Positions 10,070-19,172 of a stretch of DNA of 64,000 nt are shown one piece after another. This stretch comes from Candidatus Faecalibacterium intestinigallinarum (GTDB lineage Bacteria > Bacillota > Clostridia > Oscillospirales > Ruminococcaceae). Position 1 is the stretch's first letter; every line of letters starts with the position of its first letter. The notes below the pieces were generated by a model, which saw only the letters and a program-made list of their open reading frames with translations, was not told where the DNA came from and ran no database searches. The DNA is taken from assembly GCA_019113345.1 (NCBI GenBank), contig DXHQ01000078.1, positions 1 through 64,000 on the forward strand, read 5' to 3'. The position numbers and the translations under genes were made by a program.

Positions 10070-11023
10070 ATGAAGATACTCAAAGTGAAATGCCTGGCCC
10101 CCACCCGGCTGGACCATTATCTGACGCAGCAGTACCCCGCGCTGACCCCCGGCCGCCTGAACAAGGCTCTGCGGGAGAACAAGATCAAGCTGAACGGCAA
10201 AAAGCAGCCCCTCTCCACCCGGGTGATGGCCGGGGATGAGATCAAGCTGTTCATTCTGGACGAGCAGCTGGACGGCGGCCGGGAGGCGGACGGTCCGGCC
10301 TGGAAAAGCGCCCGCGGTCCCGCCGAGGCAGTCTACAACGGGCCGCAGCTGCTGGTGGTCAACAAGCCCGCCGGCCTGCCGGTGGACGGCCCCGAAAGCG
10401 ACACCCTTCTGAACCGCGCCCTCCTCTACCTCAACAAGGCGGGCGAGTATGGCGAGGACAGCCTCTATCAGCCCGCCCTCTGCCACCGGCTGGACACCGG
10501 GACAAGCGGGCTTGTCCTGATCGCCAAGACCCCCGAGGCCGAGCAGATCCTGCTGGAGGCCATCCGGGAGCGGCAGGTGAAAAAGACCTATCTCTGCGTC
10601 ACCTTCGGCCGGCCTGTCCCGCCCGAGGGAACCCTCGGCGGCTACCTGCTCAAGGACGCAAACCTCGGCAAGGTGCAGATCCTGCCCGAGAAAAAGCCGG
10701 GCGCCAAGGAGGTCTGCACCGAGTACGAGACCATCGCGGTGTCGGGGCGGCTGGCCCTTTTGAAGGTGCGGCTGATCACCGGGCGGACCCACCAGATCCG
10801 GGCCCACATGGCCAGCATCGGCTGCCCCATCCTGGGAGACAGCAAGTACGGCAACAACGCCGCCAACCGGGAGCTCAAGCTGAAATACCAGGCCCTCTGC
10901 GCCTGGGAGCTGGTCATGCCCGATTTCCCCGCCGCAAGCCCCCTCGCCGACGTCGCCGGCAAGGTTTTCCACGCCCCGCGGCCCTGGTACTACGGGCAGG
11001 TTCTGGACGGGACATTAAAATAA
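10070..11023 (+). CDS. RluA family pseudouridine synthase
   Basis: S4-like N-terminus; LLVVNKPAGLPVDG...CHRLDTGTSGLVLIAK...ITGRTHQIRAHMASIGCPILGD. Confidence 0.93.
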   Translation: MKILKVKCLAPTRLDHYLTQQYPALTPGRLNKALRENKIKLNGKKQPLSTRVMAGDEIKLFILDEQLDGGREADGPAWKSARGPAEAVYNGPQLLVVNKPAGLPVDGPESDTLLNRALLYLNKAGEYGEDSLYQPALCHRLDTGTSGLVLIAKTPEAEQILLEAIRERQVKKTYLCVTFGRPVPPEGTLGGYLLKDANLGKVQILPEKKPGAKEVCTEYETIAVSGRLALLKVRLITGRTHQIRAHMASIGCPILGDSKYGNNAANRELKLKYQALCAWELVMPDFPAASPLADVAGKVFHAPRPWYYGQVLDGTLK

Positions 11024-11033
11024 AGAACGGCGC

Positions 11034-11069
11034 AAAAAAGCGGCGGCCCGCAGTGGGCTGCCGCTTTCG
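11034..11069. terminator. intrinsic terminator
   Basis: AGCGGCGGCCC-gcagt-GGGCTGCCGCT stem flanked by A/T runs between convergent genes. Confidence 0.7.
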
Positions 11070-11084
11070 CTGTGACAGGACTGT

Positions 11085-12116
11085 TTACTTGCAGATGCGG
11101 ACCATCTCGGGGCCGATGTCGGCCAGGGTGCGGGCGCCGCACATCTGCATGGCGTCGGCCAGTTCGCCGGCCAGCTTTTCGATGTAGAGGCGAACCCCCT
11201 CTTCCCCGCCGCCGTAGACGGCAGTCACGAAGGGCCGGGCGATCAGAACGCCGTCGGCGCCCAGGGCCAGCGCCTTGAAGATATCGGTGCCGGTGCGGAT
11301 GCCGCCGTCCACCAGGACCACCGTGCTGCTGCCGTGCAGGGCCGAAACGATCTCGGGCAGGACCTCGGCGGTGGCGGGGCACTGGTCCAGGACCCGGCCG
11401 CCGTGGTTGGAGACGACGATGGCCGCCGCGCCGGCCTCCCGCGCCTTGAGCGCGCCCTTGACGGTCATGACGCCCTTGACGATGAAGGGCTTGTTCAGGA
11501 TGCCGACGATCTCCCGCAGCTCCTCGACGCTCTTGCTGCCGGCCGGCGGGTTGCGGTTTTTCAGGAAGGGCAGGCCGGCGGCGTCCACATCCATGGCCAC
11601 CGCAAAGCAGCCGCTCTGGCGGGCCTGCTCCATCTTGGCGCGGATGGTGTCGATGTCCCAGGGCTTGATGGTGGGCACGCCCATCCCGCCGGCCGCCGCG
11701 ATGGCGCGGGTGGCCTGGGTCATGACGTTGGGGTCGGTGCCGTCGCCGGTGAAGGCCGCGATGCCGGCCGCCGCGCAGGCCCGGACCAGGACGTCGTTGT
11801 AGGTCATGTCGGTGTAGGCCTCCGAATAGTGGAGATTGACCGCCCCCACCGGCCCCGCAAAGAAGGGGTAGCGGAAGGTGCGCCCAAACAGCTCGCAGCG
11901 GGTGTCCGCCTCGCCGCCGGGGCAGAGGGTGTCCATATTCAGGCGGATCTCGGCCCACTTGTCATAGTTGCGGATGGCGGTGTCCCCCACCCCCTTGGCC
12001 CCCGGGCCGGGAATGCGGTTGCGGCAGGCAACACCGTTGCAGACCGGACAGGCCTTGCAGGAATCGCCCAGGCACTGCCGGGCTTGGTTCAGTACATCTG
12101 TATACGTCATATCCAT
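11085..12116 (-). CDS. alpha-hydroxy-acid oxidizing protein (FMN-dependent dehydrogenase family)
   Basis: AAIVVSNHGGRVLDQCPATAEVLPEIV...VLVDGGIRTGTDIFKALALGADGVLIARP; N-terminal CxxCPxCNGxxCRN. Confidence 0.88.
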   Translation of the reverse strand: MDMTYTDVLNQARQCLGDSCKACPVCNGVACRNRIPGPGAKGVGDTAIRNYDKWAEIRLNMDTLCPGGEADTRCELFGRTFRYPFFAGPVGAVNLHYSEAYTDMTYNDVLVRACAAAGIAAFTGDGTDPNVMTQATRAIAAAGGMGVPTIKPWDIDTIRAKMEQARQSGCFAVAMDVDAAGLPFLKNRNPPAGSKSVEELREIVGILNKPFIVKGVMTVKGALKAREAGAAAIVVSNHGGRVLDQCPATAEVLPEIVSALHGSSTVVLVDGGIRTGTDIFKALALGADGVLIARPFVTAVYGGGEEGVRLYIEKLAGELADAMQMCGARTLADIGPEMVRICK

Positions 12117-12230
12117 CCTCCTTGATTCCATCCGGGGCGGCCGGAACCGCCCTTTTTTCTCAGCTCCATGATACCCCCGCAGGGCCGCCGCGTCAAGATG
12201 CGGACGGGCAGAAAAATTTTCAAAAAAGGC

Positions 12231-12262
12231 TTGACAAATACAGACTTTTCAGGTATTATAAT
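12231..12262 (+). promoter_or_regulatory. sigma-A-type promoter upstream of tRNA-Ser
   Basis: TTGACA (12231-12236) N17 TATTAT(AAT) (12254-12262). Confidence 0.75.
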
Positions 12263-12304
12263 GGAGCGCTCCACGAGAGCCGCCAAACAAAACAAAATCA
12301 AGAT

Positions 12305-12395
12305 GGAAAGATGGCTGAGTTGGTCTAAGGCGCGCGACTGGAAATCGCGTAACGTGTAAAAGCGTTCTGGGGTTCGAATCCCCATCTTTCCGCCA
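12305..12395 (+). tRNA. tRNA-Ser(GGA), CCA encoded
   Basis: Acceptor GGAAAGA/TCTTTCC, anticodon loop ACTGGAAAT (GGA), long variable arm, T-loop GGTTCGAATCC, discriminator G followed by CCA. Confidence 0.96.
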
Positions 12396-12398
12396 GAA

Positions 12399-12436
12399 AG
12401 AACCCCGCAGGATCGCAAGATTGTGCGGGGTCTTTT
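12399..12436 (+). terminator. intrinsic terminator after tRNA-Ser
   Basis: AACCCCGCA...TGCGGGGTCTTTT. Confidence 0.8.
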
Positions 12437-12520
12437 GCTTTGGTTTTGCTCTGCCTGCCGGCAAAAAACACCCGCAGAAGCCCGCCCGCGCGGACCTTTG
12501 CGGGTGTTTGTCCCATGGGC

Positions 12521-12889
12521 TCAGCAGTGTCCGCCGCGGTGATGTCCGCCGTGACCACCGCTGTGGCAGCCGGAACCATGGCCTGCGCCGCAGCCGTGAC
12601 CATCCTGGTAGTGGTCGCAGACGCCGTCGCCGTCCAGGTCGAGGTAATACTGGCCGCACTGGTGGTCGTAGACACAGCCTGTCTCACAGACTGCGCCGCA
12701 GTAGTCACAGACGCCGTCCGCGTTGCGGTCGGTGTGGCAGCTGCTGCCGATATAATCGCAGATGCCGTCGTGGTCGTTGTCCACGCAGTAGGAGCCCATC
12801 CCCTGCCGTGCACCGGCCGCCTGCGCGCGGCAGGCCGTCATGGTGAGCGCCAGGGCGGCTGTCAGCAGGGCCGCTGTCAGTTGTTTCAT
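12521..12889 (-). CDS. small lipoprotein-like secreted protein with DxDxDGxCD repeats and His/Gly/Cys-rich tail
   Basis: Signal peptide MKQLTAALLTAALALTMTAC; repeats DNDHDGICD, DRNADGVCD, DLDGDGVCD; tail HGCGAGHGSGCHSGGHGGHHRGGHC. Confidence 0.8.
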   Translation of the reverse strand: MKQLTAALLTAALALTMTACRAQAAGARQGMGSYCVDNDHDGICDYIGSSCHTDRNADGVCDYCGAVCETGCVYDHQCGQYYLDLDGDGVCDHYQDGHGCGAGHGSGCHSGGHGGHHRGGHC

Positions 12890-13064
12890 CTCCCATGCCT
12901 CCTTCGGGGTTTCTTATAGATAAAGCATACCACCGTTCTTTCCGAATTGCAAGCGGAGAATGGGTTCTTTTGGCCTCGCGGCAGCCGCCGCCCGCTTCTT
13001 ATGGACAGAACAAGCCCGGCTCCATACGCAAACGCGCTGCCGCAAAGTGCGGCCGGCGGCAAGA

Positions 13065-13103
13065 AAAGCGGCGCAGCCCCGTAGATAAGGGCCGCGCCGC
13101 TTT
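13065..13103 (-). terminator. intrinsic terminator downstream of XRE regulator
   Basis: On the minus strand AAAGCGGCGCGGCCC...GGGCTGCGCCGCTTTTCTT. Confidence 0.75.
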
Positions 13104-13108
13104 CGCTG

Positions 13109-13714
13109 TCAGCGAGTGATTCTGCGCCGGCACATGCTGGTCTTGCCGCAGTGCGGGCAGGTCAGCCGCCGACGGGTGAGGGTGTGGTAACCCTTGACGT
13201 ATTCGCCCAGAGTCGGCACAAAGAGCCGGCGGCAGGACGGGCACTCATAGCAGCCGGCCTGCGCGTCCAGCGCTGCCGCCGCCCCTATGCCGACCACCCC
13301 CGTCGCCACGGCCAGCACCAGCACCGCAATGCGGGCAGGCACCGACAGGTCGACCAGGGAAGCAATGGTCACCAGCGCGCAAACCGCCACGACGGTAACG
13401 CCGACGCAGGCTGCCGCAAGGACAAACCTCTTTTTGTTCTCTTGATTTTCACGCATCAGATCCATCATATTTTCCTCCGCTTTCTGTTGGTAGTCTGCCG
13501 GCTCCACCCGCTGCCCGGTGAGCAGGTCGTTGACCGTCACCCCCAGCGCCTCGCACAAAGGCAGCATCAGGGATACGTCGGGCAATCCGCGGCCGGTCTC
13601 CCACTTGGAGACGGTCTTGTCGCTGATCGCGAGCGCATCGGCAAGCTGGCGCTGGGTGAGTCCGCAGTCCTTGCGTCTTTCGGCGATGAACTGACCGATC
13701 TTATATTGGTCCAT
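13109..13714 (-). CDS. XRE family transcriptional regulator with two TM segments and C-terminal zinc ribbon
   Basis: IGQFIAERRKDCGLTQRQLADALAISDKTVSKWETGRGLPDVSLMLPLCEALGVTVNDLL; C-terminal CPSCRR...CPHCGK. Confidence 0.9.
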   Translation of the reverse strand: MDQYKIGQFIAERRKDCGLTQRQLADALAISDKTVSKWETGRGLPDVSLMLPLCEALGVTVNDLLTGQRVEPADYQQKAEENMMDLMRENQENKKRFVLAAACVGVTVVAVCALVTIASLVDLSVPARIAVLVLAVATGVVGIGAAAALDAQAGCYECPSCRRLFVPTLGEYVKGYHTLTRRRLTCPHCGKTSMCRRRITR

Positions 13715-13857
13715 GGAATCGCCTCCTTTCTTCTGGCCCGAGTATAGCACAAAGCAGCCTGCAAAGTACACCCACGGGGCGGAGAATGGAGGTATGCGGA
13801 AGGTAGAGATGCGATGATGCGTGTATTTCCGACAAATCGATGCCGCGCGCAGTTAAA

Positions 13858-14841
13858 TCAAAAATCTTTCTGCGCCCGCGCCATGGTCGCTTCTACCTGC
13901 TCCGGCGTGGGCATGGCCTTGATGGCGCCCTTTTTGGTGGTGACGAGGTAGGCCGCCGTGTTGGCGAAGCGGAGCATGGCGGCAAGGTCGGCGTCGGTCA
14001 GGCCGGCGAGGCCTCGCTCCAGCACAAAGTTGAGCGCGCAGGCGCAGAAGGTGTCGCCCGCGCCGGTCGTCTCGATGACGCCGCCCAGGGCGCAGCCCGG
14101 CACGTAGACGTGCCGGCCGCCGTAGTAGGCGTGGCTGCCCGCCGCACCGGCGGTGACGTTCAGCAGGCGGATGTTGGGGTACTGCTCTTGCAGGATGGCC
14201 GCGCCGCGGTCGAAGTCCGCCTCGCCGGTCATGAAGAGCAGCTCGTTGTCGGCGATCTTGACCACGTCGGCCTGAGCAAGGCCCCAGGCGATCTGCGCTT
14301 TGGCATCGTCGAGGCTGTCCCAGAGGGGCGGGCGGAGGTTGGGGTCGAAGGAGATGAGCACCCCGGCCGCTTTGGCCAGGGACACCGCCTTTTGGGTGGC
14401 GGCGCGGCAGGGCTCGCCGGTCAGGGACAGGCTGCCGAAGTGGAAGATTTTGCAGTCGGCCAGCAGCGCTTCGTCCAGGTCGGCGGGGGCGAGGCTTGCG
14501 TCCGCGCCCGGCTTGCGGTAGAAGCTGAAGTCCCGGTCGCCGCCCGGCAGGGTCTGGACGATGGCCAGGGTGGTGTGCACCTCGCTGTCATAGCGCAGGC
14601 CCCGCAGATCGATGCCGGCGTCCGCCGCGACGGCGGCCAGCTGCCGGCCAAAACCGTCCGCACCCACCTTGCCCAGGAAAGCGCAGTGCTTGCCCAGCTT
14701 GCGCAGCATGGCCAGCACGTTGCAGGGCGCGCCGCCGGGGTTTGCCTCGAACAGGGGGTTGCCCTGTTCGGAAAGGCCGTTCTGGGTGAAGTCGATCAGC
14801 AGCTCGCCCAGAGCCGCCACGTCAAAGGTTTTTTCGTTCAT
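13858..14841 (-). CDS. PfkB family carbohydrate kinase (probable fructokinase)
   Basis: GELLIDFT...PGGAPCNVLAMLRKLG; GGVIETTGAGDTFCACALNF; next to GH32. Confidence 0.93.
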   Translation of the reverse strand: MNEKTFDVAALGELLIDFTQNGLSEQGNPLFEANPGGAPCNVLAMLRKLGKHCAFLGKVGADGFGRQLAAVAADAGIDLRGLRYDSEVHTTLAIVQTLPGGDRDFSFYRKPGADASLAPADLDEALLADCKIFHFGSLSLTGEPCRAATQKAVSLAKAAGVLISFDPNLRPPLWDSLDDAKAQIAWGLAQADVVKIADNELLFMTGEADFDRGAAILQEQYPNIRLLNVTAGAAGSHAYYGGRHVYVPGCALGGVIETTGAGDTFCACALNFVLERGLAGLTDADLAAMLRFANTAAYLVTTKKGAIKAMPTPEQVEATMARAQKDF

Positions 14842-16343
14842 TGCGCGTCCTCCTCAAACTCCAGACTGTATTTTTCCACGTCGATGCGGGCCGCGCCCTC
14901 GATCACCTCAAAGCTGACCGCCTGGGCGCTCTGCGGGGTGTAGAGGGTCATGCTGGCGGCCTGCTCGCCGTCGTTGACGAAGAGCTCCAGACTGTACCGG
15001 TCCAGCACCACCCGCAGCTTGACCGCGCCGCCGGCCGGCCGCACCGGGAAGTCCCGCACGTTGACGATGTCATAGGGGAAGCCGCTGTGGGTGCGGTCGA
15101 TGCGGACGGTGCTGCTCGCGGGCTTGTAGCGGATCACCGTCTCGCAATTGCCGTCGGCGGCCAGGTGCAGCTTGAAGGCCTGGTAGGACTCCCTGCCGTC
15201 CACCGGGCGGACGGTGACAGTCATGTCCAGCATCCGGCCCTCCACCCCGTGCAGGCTGGTGGCGCCGGCGGTGAGCAGAACGTCCTTATAGCTGACGCGC
15301 CGGCCATGATACTGGGCCAGCTCCCGCACCGGGTTCTGGACAAGACGGCCGTCCCGGATGGACAGCTCGCGGGGCAGGGTCATCTGTCCGAACCAGCGGC
15401 AGCCCTGGGGCTTGCAGCCGGTGGTGGCCCAGTTCTGCATCCAGGCGATCATGATCCGGCGGCCGTCGGGCGTTTCGAGGGTCTGGGGGGCGTAGAAGTC
15501 GGTGCCGTAATCGACGGCCTGCACCGCCTCACGCTCAAAGCGGTAGGGCGCCTTGTCGTAGCTGCCCAGCAGGGCCACCACGCCGTAGCCGGCGTGGAAC
15601 TCGAGGCCGATGGCCGTCATCTCCTGCGGGCTGACCATCAGCACCTGCTTGCCGTCCAGCGGGAAAAAGTCGGGGCACTCCCACATCCGGCCGTACTCGT
15701 TGCAGCTGGCGTCGAGGGTGGCGGCGTAGCGCCAATGGGTGCCGTCGGCGCTTTCAAAGAGGCGGATGGCCCCGCTGCCGTCCTCGGTGCGGTTGCCCGC
15801 CACCATGTAAAAGGTCCCCTCCTCCAGCCAGAGCTTGGGGTCGCGGAAGTCCAGCACGCTGCCCCCGGCGGGCAGGTCTGCGCCGTCCAGCACGGGGTTG
15901 CCGGCGTACTTTTCATAGTCGACCCCGTCGCCGAAGGCTACGCACTGCTGCTGGAACTCTTCCATCCGGCCGTCGGGGCGGCGGACCCGGTAGACGCCGG
16001 TGTACATCAGCATCTGGCGGCCGTCGGGCAGCTCGGCCGCGCTGCCCGAAAAGCAGCCGTCCCGGTCGGCGTCGGTGTCGGGGGCGATGGCCGCCGGCAG
16101 CCGCTCCCACCGGATGAAGTCGCGGGTCTTGACATGGCCCCAGTGCATGGGGCCCCACTCGGTGGAATAGGGGTGGTACTGGAAAAAGAGGTGGTACTCC
16201 CCCTTGTAGCAGGAAAAGCCGTTGGGGTCGTTGATCCAGCCGATGGCGCCCGTCACGTGGAAGGCGGGGCGTTCGGCGTCGGGAATAAAGGCCGCGTACT
16301 GCGTTTCAAAGCTGCGGGCCTGCTGCAATTTGTCGCTCGTCAT
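14838..16343 (-). CDS. glycoside hydrolase family 32 (sucrose-6-phosphate hydrolase / fructanase)
   Basis: GAIGWINDPNGFSCYKGEYHLFFQYHPYSTEWGPMHWGH; DFRDPKLWLEEGTFYMVAG; MWECPDFF. Confidence 0.95.
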   Translation of the reverse strand: MTSDKLQQARSFETQYAAFIPDAERPAFHVTGAIGWINDPNGFSCYKGEYHLFFQYHPYSTEWGPMHWGHVKTRDFIRWERLPAAIAPDTDADRDGCFSGSAAELPDGRQMLMYTGVYRVRRPDGRMEEFQQQCVAFGDGVDYEKYAGNPVLDGADLPAGGSVLDFRDPKLWLEEGTFYMVAGNRTEDGSGAIRLFESADGTHWRYAATLDASCNEYGRMWECPDFFPLDGKQVLMVSPQEMTAIGLEFHAGYGVVALLGSYDKAPYRFEREAVQAVDYGTDFYAPQTLETPDGRRIMIAWMQNWATTGCKPQGCRWFGQMTLPRELSIRDGRLVQNPVRELAQYHGRRVSYKDVLLTAGATSLHGVEGRMLDMTVTVRPVDGRESYQAFKLHLAADGNCETVIRYKPASSTVRIDRTHSGFPYDIVNVRDFPVRPAGGAVKLRVVLDRYSLELFVNDGEQAASMTLYTPQSAQAVSFEVIEGAARIDVEKYSLEFEEDAQ

Positions 16344-16515
16344 GGAGGGACCTCCTGCGCTGCAAAAATCCAAAATCGGTTCTATAAACAGTATACTACA
16401 AAATCCGGCACAATGCCATCCCCTTTTCACCGGCAAAGCCCTGCCGCGACCCCGCAAAGGGCGGCGCGGCAGGGTTCTGCACGTGTGTGAATGGAGGATG
16501 CTTATGAAAAGTCGA

Positions 16516-18186
16516 TCAGGCGGTGGTATAGCGGGCGTAGGCGTCCTGGTAGACCTTGAGCAGATCGTTCATGCCGCAGGTGTCGGCCAGCATCTGCTTG
16601 TAGGCCTCCCACTCCTCGTCGGTGGGGCCGCCGTCCCGGATCCACAGGCCCTCCTGCTCCGAGACCATGCTCTCGAAGTCGGGCTTGTAGCGGTCGATGG
16701 TGTCCAGCTCGTCGGTGGTAAAGACGCAGTCCACCGGGTAGACCGAGGTATCGGTGACCTGCGGCATCCAGTAGTCGTACAGGTCGGTCAGACGCTCGAT
16801 GGCGCGGTCCTCCATCTTGAAGGTGTCCTCGTAGTACTCCGAGAGGATCAGCTTGGGGCCGGCCACTTCGTATTCGCCCTTCAGTTCGCCGGCGCTCTTG
16901 CCGAACTGGGCCTGGGCCTCCTCGTCGGTGATGGACAGCCAGACGCCGTTCTCGTCCTGCTCGGTGAAGTAGACGCCGATGGGGCCGTACTGCAGCTGCA
17001 TGACGTTCTCGCCGGTGTACCACTGGTCGAAGAACTTGAGCAGGTTAATGGGGCTCTGGCAGATGGAGGTGATGGACAGCTGGCCCGAGTTGGTGCCGCC
17101 GCCGGTGCGGACGGTGACGTTCTTGGTGCCGTCGGGGCCGCTCAGCACCGGCAGGAAGACATAGTCCTTGGCGTAGTCGCCCATCAGCTCGTCGATGTAC
17201 CACCAGGTGGACACGCCCACCCAGCCCTGCTGGCACTTGGACATCAGCTGGGTGTCGGACTGGGAGAACATCTCGATGTCCATCAGACCCTCGGCGTACC
17301 AGTCGTGGAAGTAGGTGACCGCCTCGCGGTACTTGTCGTCCACGCACATGAACTTGATGGTGCCGTCGCCCTGCAGCACCAGGTCGTTGCAGACGTCGTT
17401 GGGCCAGTTGGTGAAGCCGAAGCCGGCGTAGAAGATGTTCTGGCCCCAGCACCACTGGTCAAAGCCGGTGGACATGGGCAGGGTGGTGCCGGCGTCGTTG
17501 CCGTAGTACTTGTGGCTCATGTCGTTGTCCTTGAAGGCCTTCAGCACGTCGTGCAGCTCGTCGAGGGTGGTGGGCACTTCGAGGCCGAGGTCATCCAGCC
17601 ATGCCTTGTTGATCATCGAGTACTGGGGGATGGTGTAGATGGAGTAATCCTCCTCCTTGCCGATGCCGGCGGTGCCCATCTGTTCGGCGGCGGGCAGGCC
17701 GTAGATGCAGCCGTCGCTCATGGTGATGGCCGACTTGATGTTGGGGTGGGCTTCCAGAATGGCGGACAGGTTCGGCATAATGTCGGGGGTGATGTAGGGC
17801 TCGAGGTTGATGAAGATGCCGTCCGCGCCGTAGTTGGTCAGGTCGTAGTTGGAGAAACCCACCCCCATGAAAGCGTCGGGCCAGTCGCCGCCGGCGATGC
17901 GGATGTTGACCTGCTCGGCCAGGGAGTCGCTCATGGTGTTCCATTCGATCGAGATGCCGGCAGCCTCCTGCATCTCGTTCAGCACCTGGTTGTCGGCGTA
18001 GCCGGGCGACAGGGCGCCCTGCCCGCCGATGATGGTGAAGGCGGTCTGCTCGGTGCTCTCGACGACGCCCTGCTCGTTGGCGACGGGGGTGTCGGCCTTG
18101 GAGCCGCCGCAGGCGGTCAGGGTGACGGCCGAACCGGCCAGGGCGGCGGCCTTGAGGAAGTTGCGGCGGGAAATCAGCTTTTTCAT
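16516..18186 (-). CDS. extracellular solute-binding protein of a sugar ABC transporter (Lpl type)
   Basis: Signal MKKLISRRNFLKAAALAGSAVTLTACGG; large SBP; followed by two permease genes. Confidence 0.92.
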   Translation of the reverse strand: MKKLISRRNFLKAAALAGSAVTLTACGGSKADTPVANEQGVVESTEQTAFTIIGGQGALSPGYADNQVLNEMQEAAGISIEWNTMSDSLAEQVNIRIAGGDWPDAFMGVGFSNYDLTNYGADGIFINLEPYITPDIMPNLSAILEAHPNIKSAITMSDGCIYGLPAAEQMGTAGIGKEEDYSIYTIPQYSMINKAWLDDLGLEVPTTLDELHDVLKAFKDNDMSHKYYGNDAGTTLPMSTGFDQWCWGQNIFYAGFGFTNWPNDVCNDLVLQGDGTIKFMCVDDKYREAVTYFHDWYAEGLMDIEMFSQSDTQLMSKCQQGWVGVSTWWYIDELMGDYAKDYVFLPVLSGPDGTKNVTVRTGGGTNSGQLSITSICQSPINLLKFFDQWYTGENVMQLQYGPIGVYFTEQDENGVWLSITDEEAQAQFGKSAGELKGEYEVAGPKLILSEYYEDTFKMEDRAIERLTDLYDYWMPQVTDTSVYPVDCVFTTDELDTIDRYKPDFESMVSEQEGLWIRDGGPTDEEWEAYKQMLADTCGMNDLLKVYQDAYARYTTA

Positions 18187-18255
18187 AGGGATGCTCCTTT
18201 GCTTCTTCATTTGCTTCTTATCGCTTGGTGTGGAGGATACAGCAGGGGGACAGGC

Positions 18256-19158
18256 TCAGCCCTTGACGGCGCCGGCCATAAAGCCCTTTTCAAAGTACTT
18301 CTGGACAAAGGGATAGATGATGAGCATGGGGGCGGCCGCCACGATGATGGAGGAGAACTTGATCATCTCGGTCAGCTTGTTCAGCTCGGCATAGCCGCCC
18401 GATATGGTGCTGGCCTGGCTGGCGCTGGCCGAGCTCTTGATCAGGACGTTGCGCAGCACCAGGGGCAGAGGCGCCTTCTCGCTGCCGGTCAGGTAGATCA
18501 AAGCGGTGAACCAGTCGTTCCAGTAGGCCACCATGCTGAAGACCACCATGACCGCCATGATGGGCATGGACAGCGGGATGATGATGCTGAGGAAGGTGCG
18601 GAACTTGGAGCAGCCGTCGATCTCGGCGGCCTCGATCAGGTCGTGGGGGATGCTGTTCTGGAAGTAGTTGCGGACGATGATCATGTTGCCCACCGCCACG
18701 CCGCCGGGCAGGAAGAGGGCCCACATGTTGTTGATGAGGCCGGTCTCCTTGACCACCAGGTAGGTGGGCACCAGGCCGCCGCCGAAGTACATGGTGAACA
18801 CGAAGAAGAGGCTGATCCACTTGCGGCCGGGCAGGCTCTTGACCGACAGCGGGTAGGCGGTAATGTAGAGCATGACCACCGAGAAGATGGTGCCGATGAC
18901 GGTGTACTTGACCGAGTTGAGGTAACCGGTGAAGATGTTGTCATCCGCAAAGACCGCCTTGTACCCGTCGAAGGTAAAGCCGCTGGGCAGCAGGAAGGTC
19001 TTGCCGGCGTAGACGTCGTAGGGGTCGGAGAAGGAGGCCACCAGGACGTAATAGAGAGGGTAAGCCACGATGAACATGACGATGGCGGTGATGAGCACGA
19101 GGATCACATCGCTGGTCTTGTCCGAGAGGCCGTGGAGTTTCCCGGATTCTCTTGCCAT
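18256..19158 (-). CDS. carbohydrate ABC transporter permease (LplC/ YtcP type)
   Basis: NYFQNSIPHDLIEAAEIDGCSKFRTFLSIIIPLSMPIMAVMVVF: EAA loop of MalG-type permease. Confidence 0.93.
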   Translation of the reverse strand: MARESGKLHGLSDKTSDVILVLITAIVMFIVAYPLYYVLVASFSDPYDVYAGKTFLLPSGFTFDGYKAVFADDNIFTGYLNSVKYTVIGTIFSVVMLYITAYPLSVKSLPGRKWISLFFVFTMYFGGGLVPTYLVVKETGLINNMWALFLPGGVAVGNMIIVRNYFQNSIPHDLIEAAEIDGCSKFRTFLSIIIPLSMPIMAVMVVFSMVAYWNDWFTALIYLTGSEKAPLPLVLRNVLIKSSASASQASTISGGYAELNKLTEMIKFSSIIVAAAPMLIIYPFVQKYFEKGFMAGAVKG

Positions 19159-19172
19159 TCTGAGTTCCTCCT

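Noticed and set aside
12107-12820. Minus and plus ORFs spanning tRNA-Ser and the small lipoprotein gene
   Set aside because: Overlap a confident tRNA and its terminator; translations are Arg/Thr/Ala-rich shadow frames.
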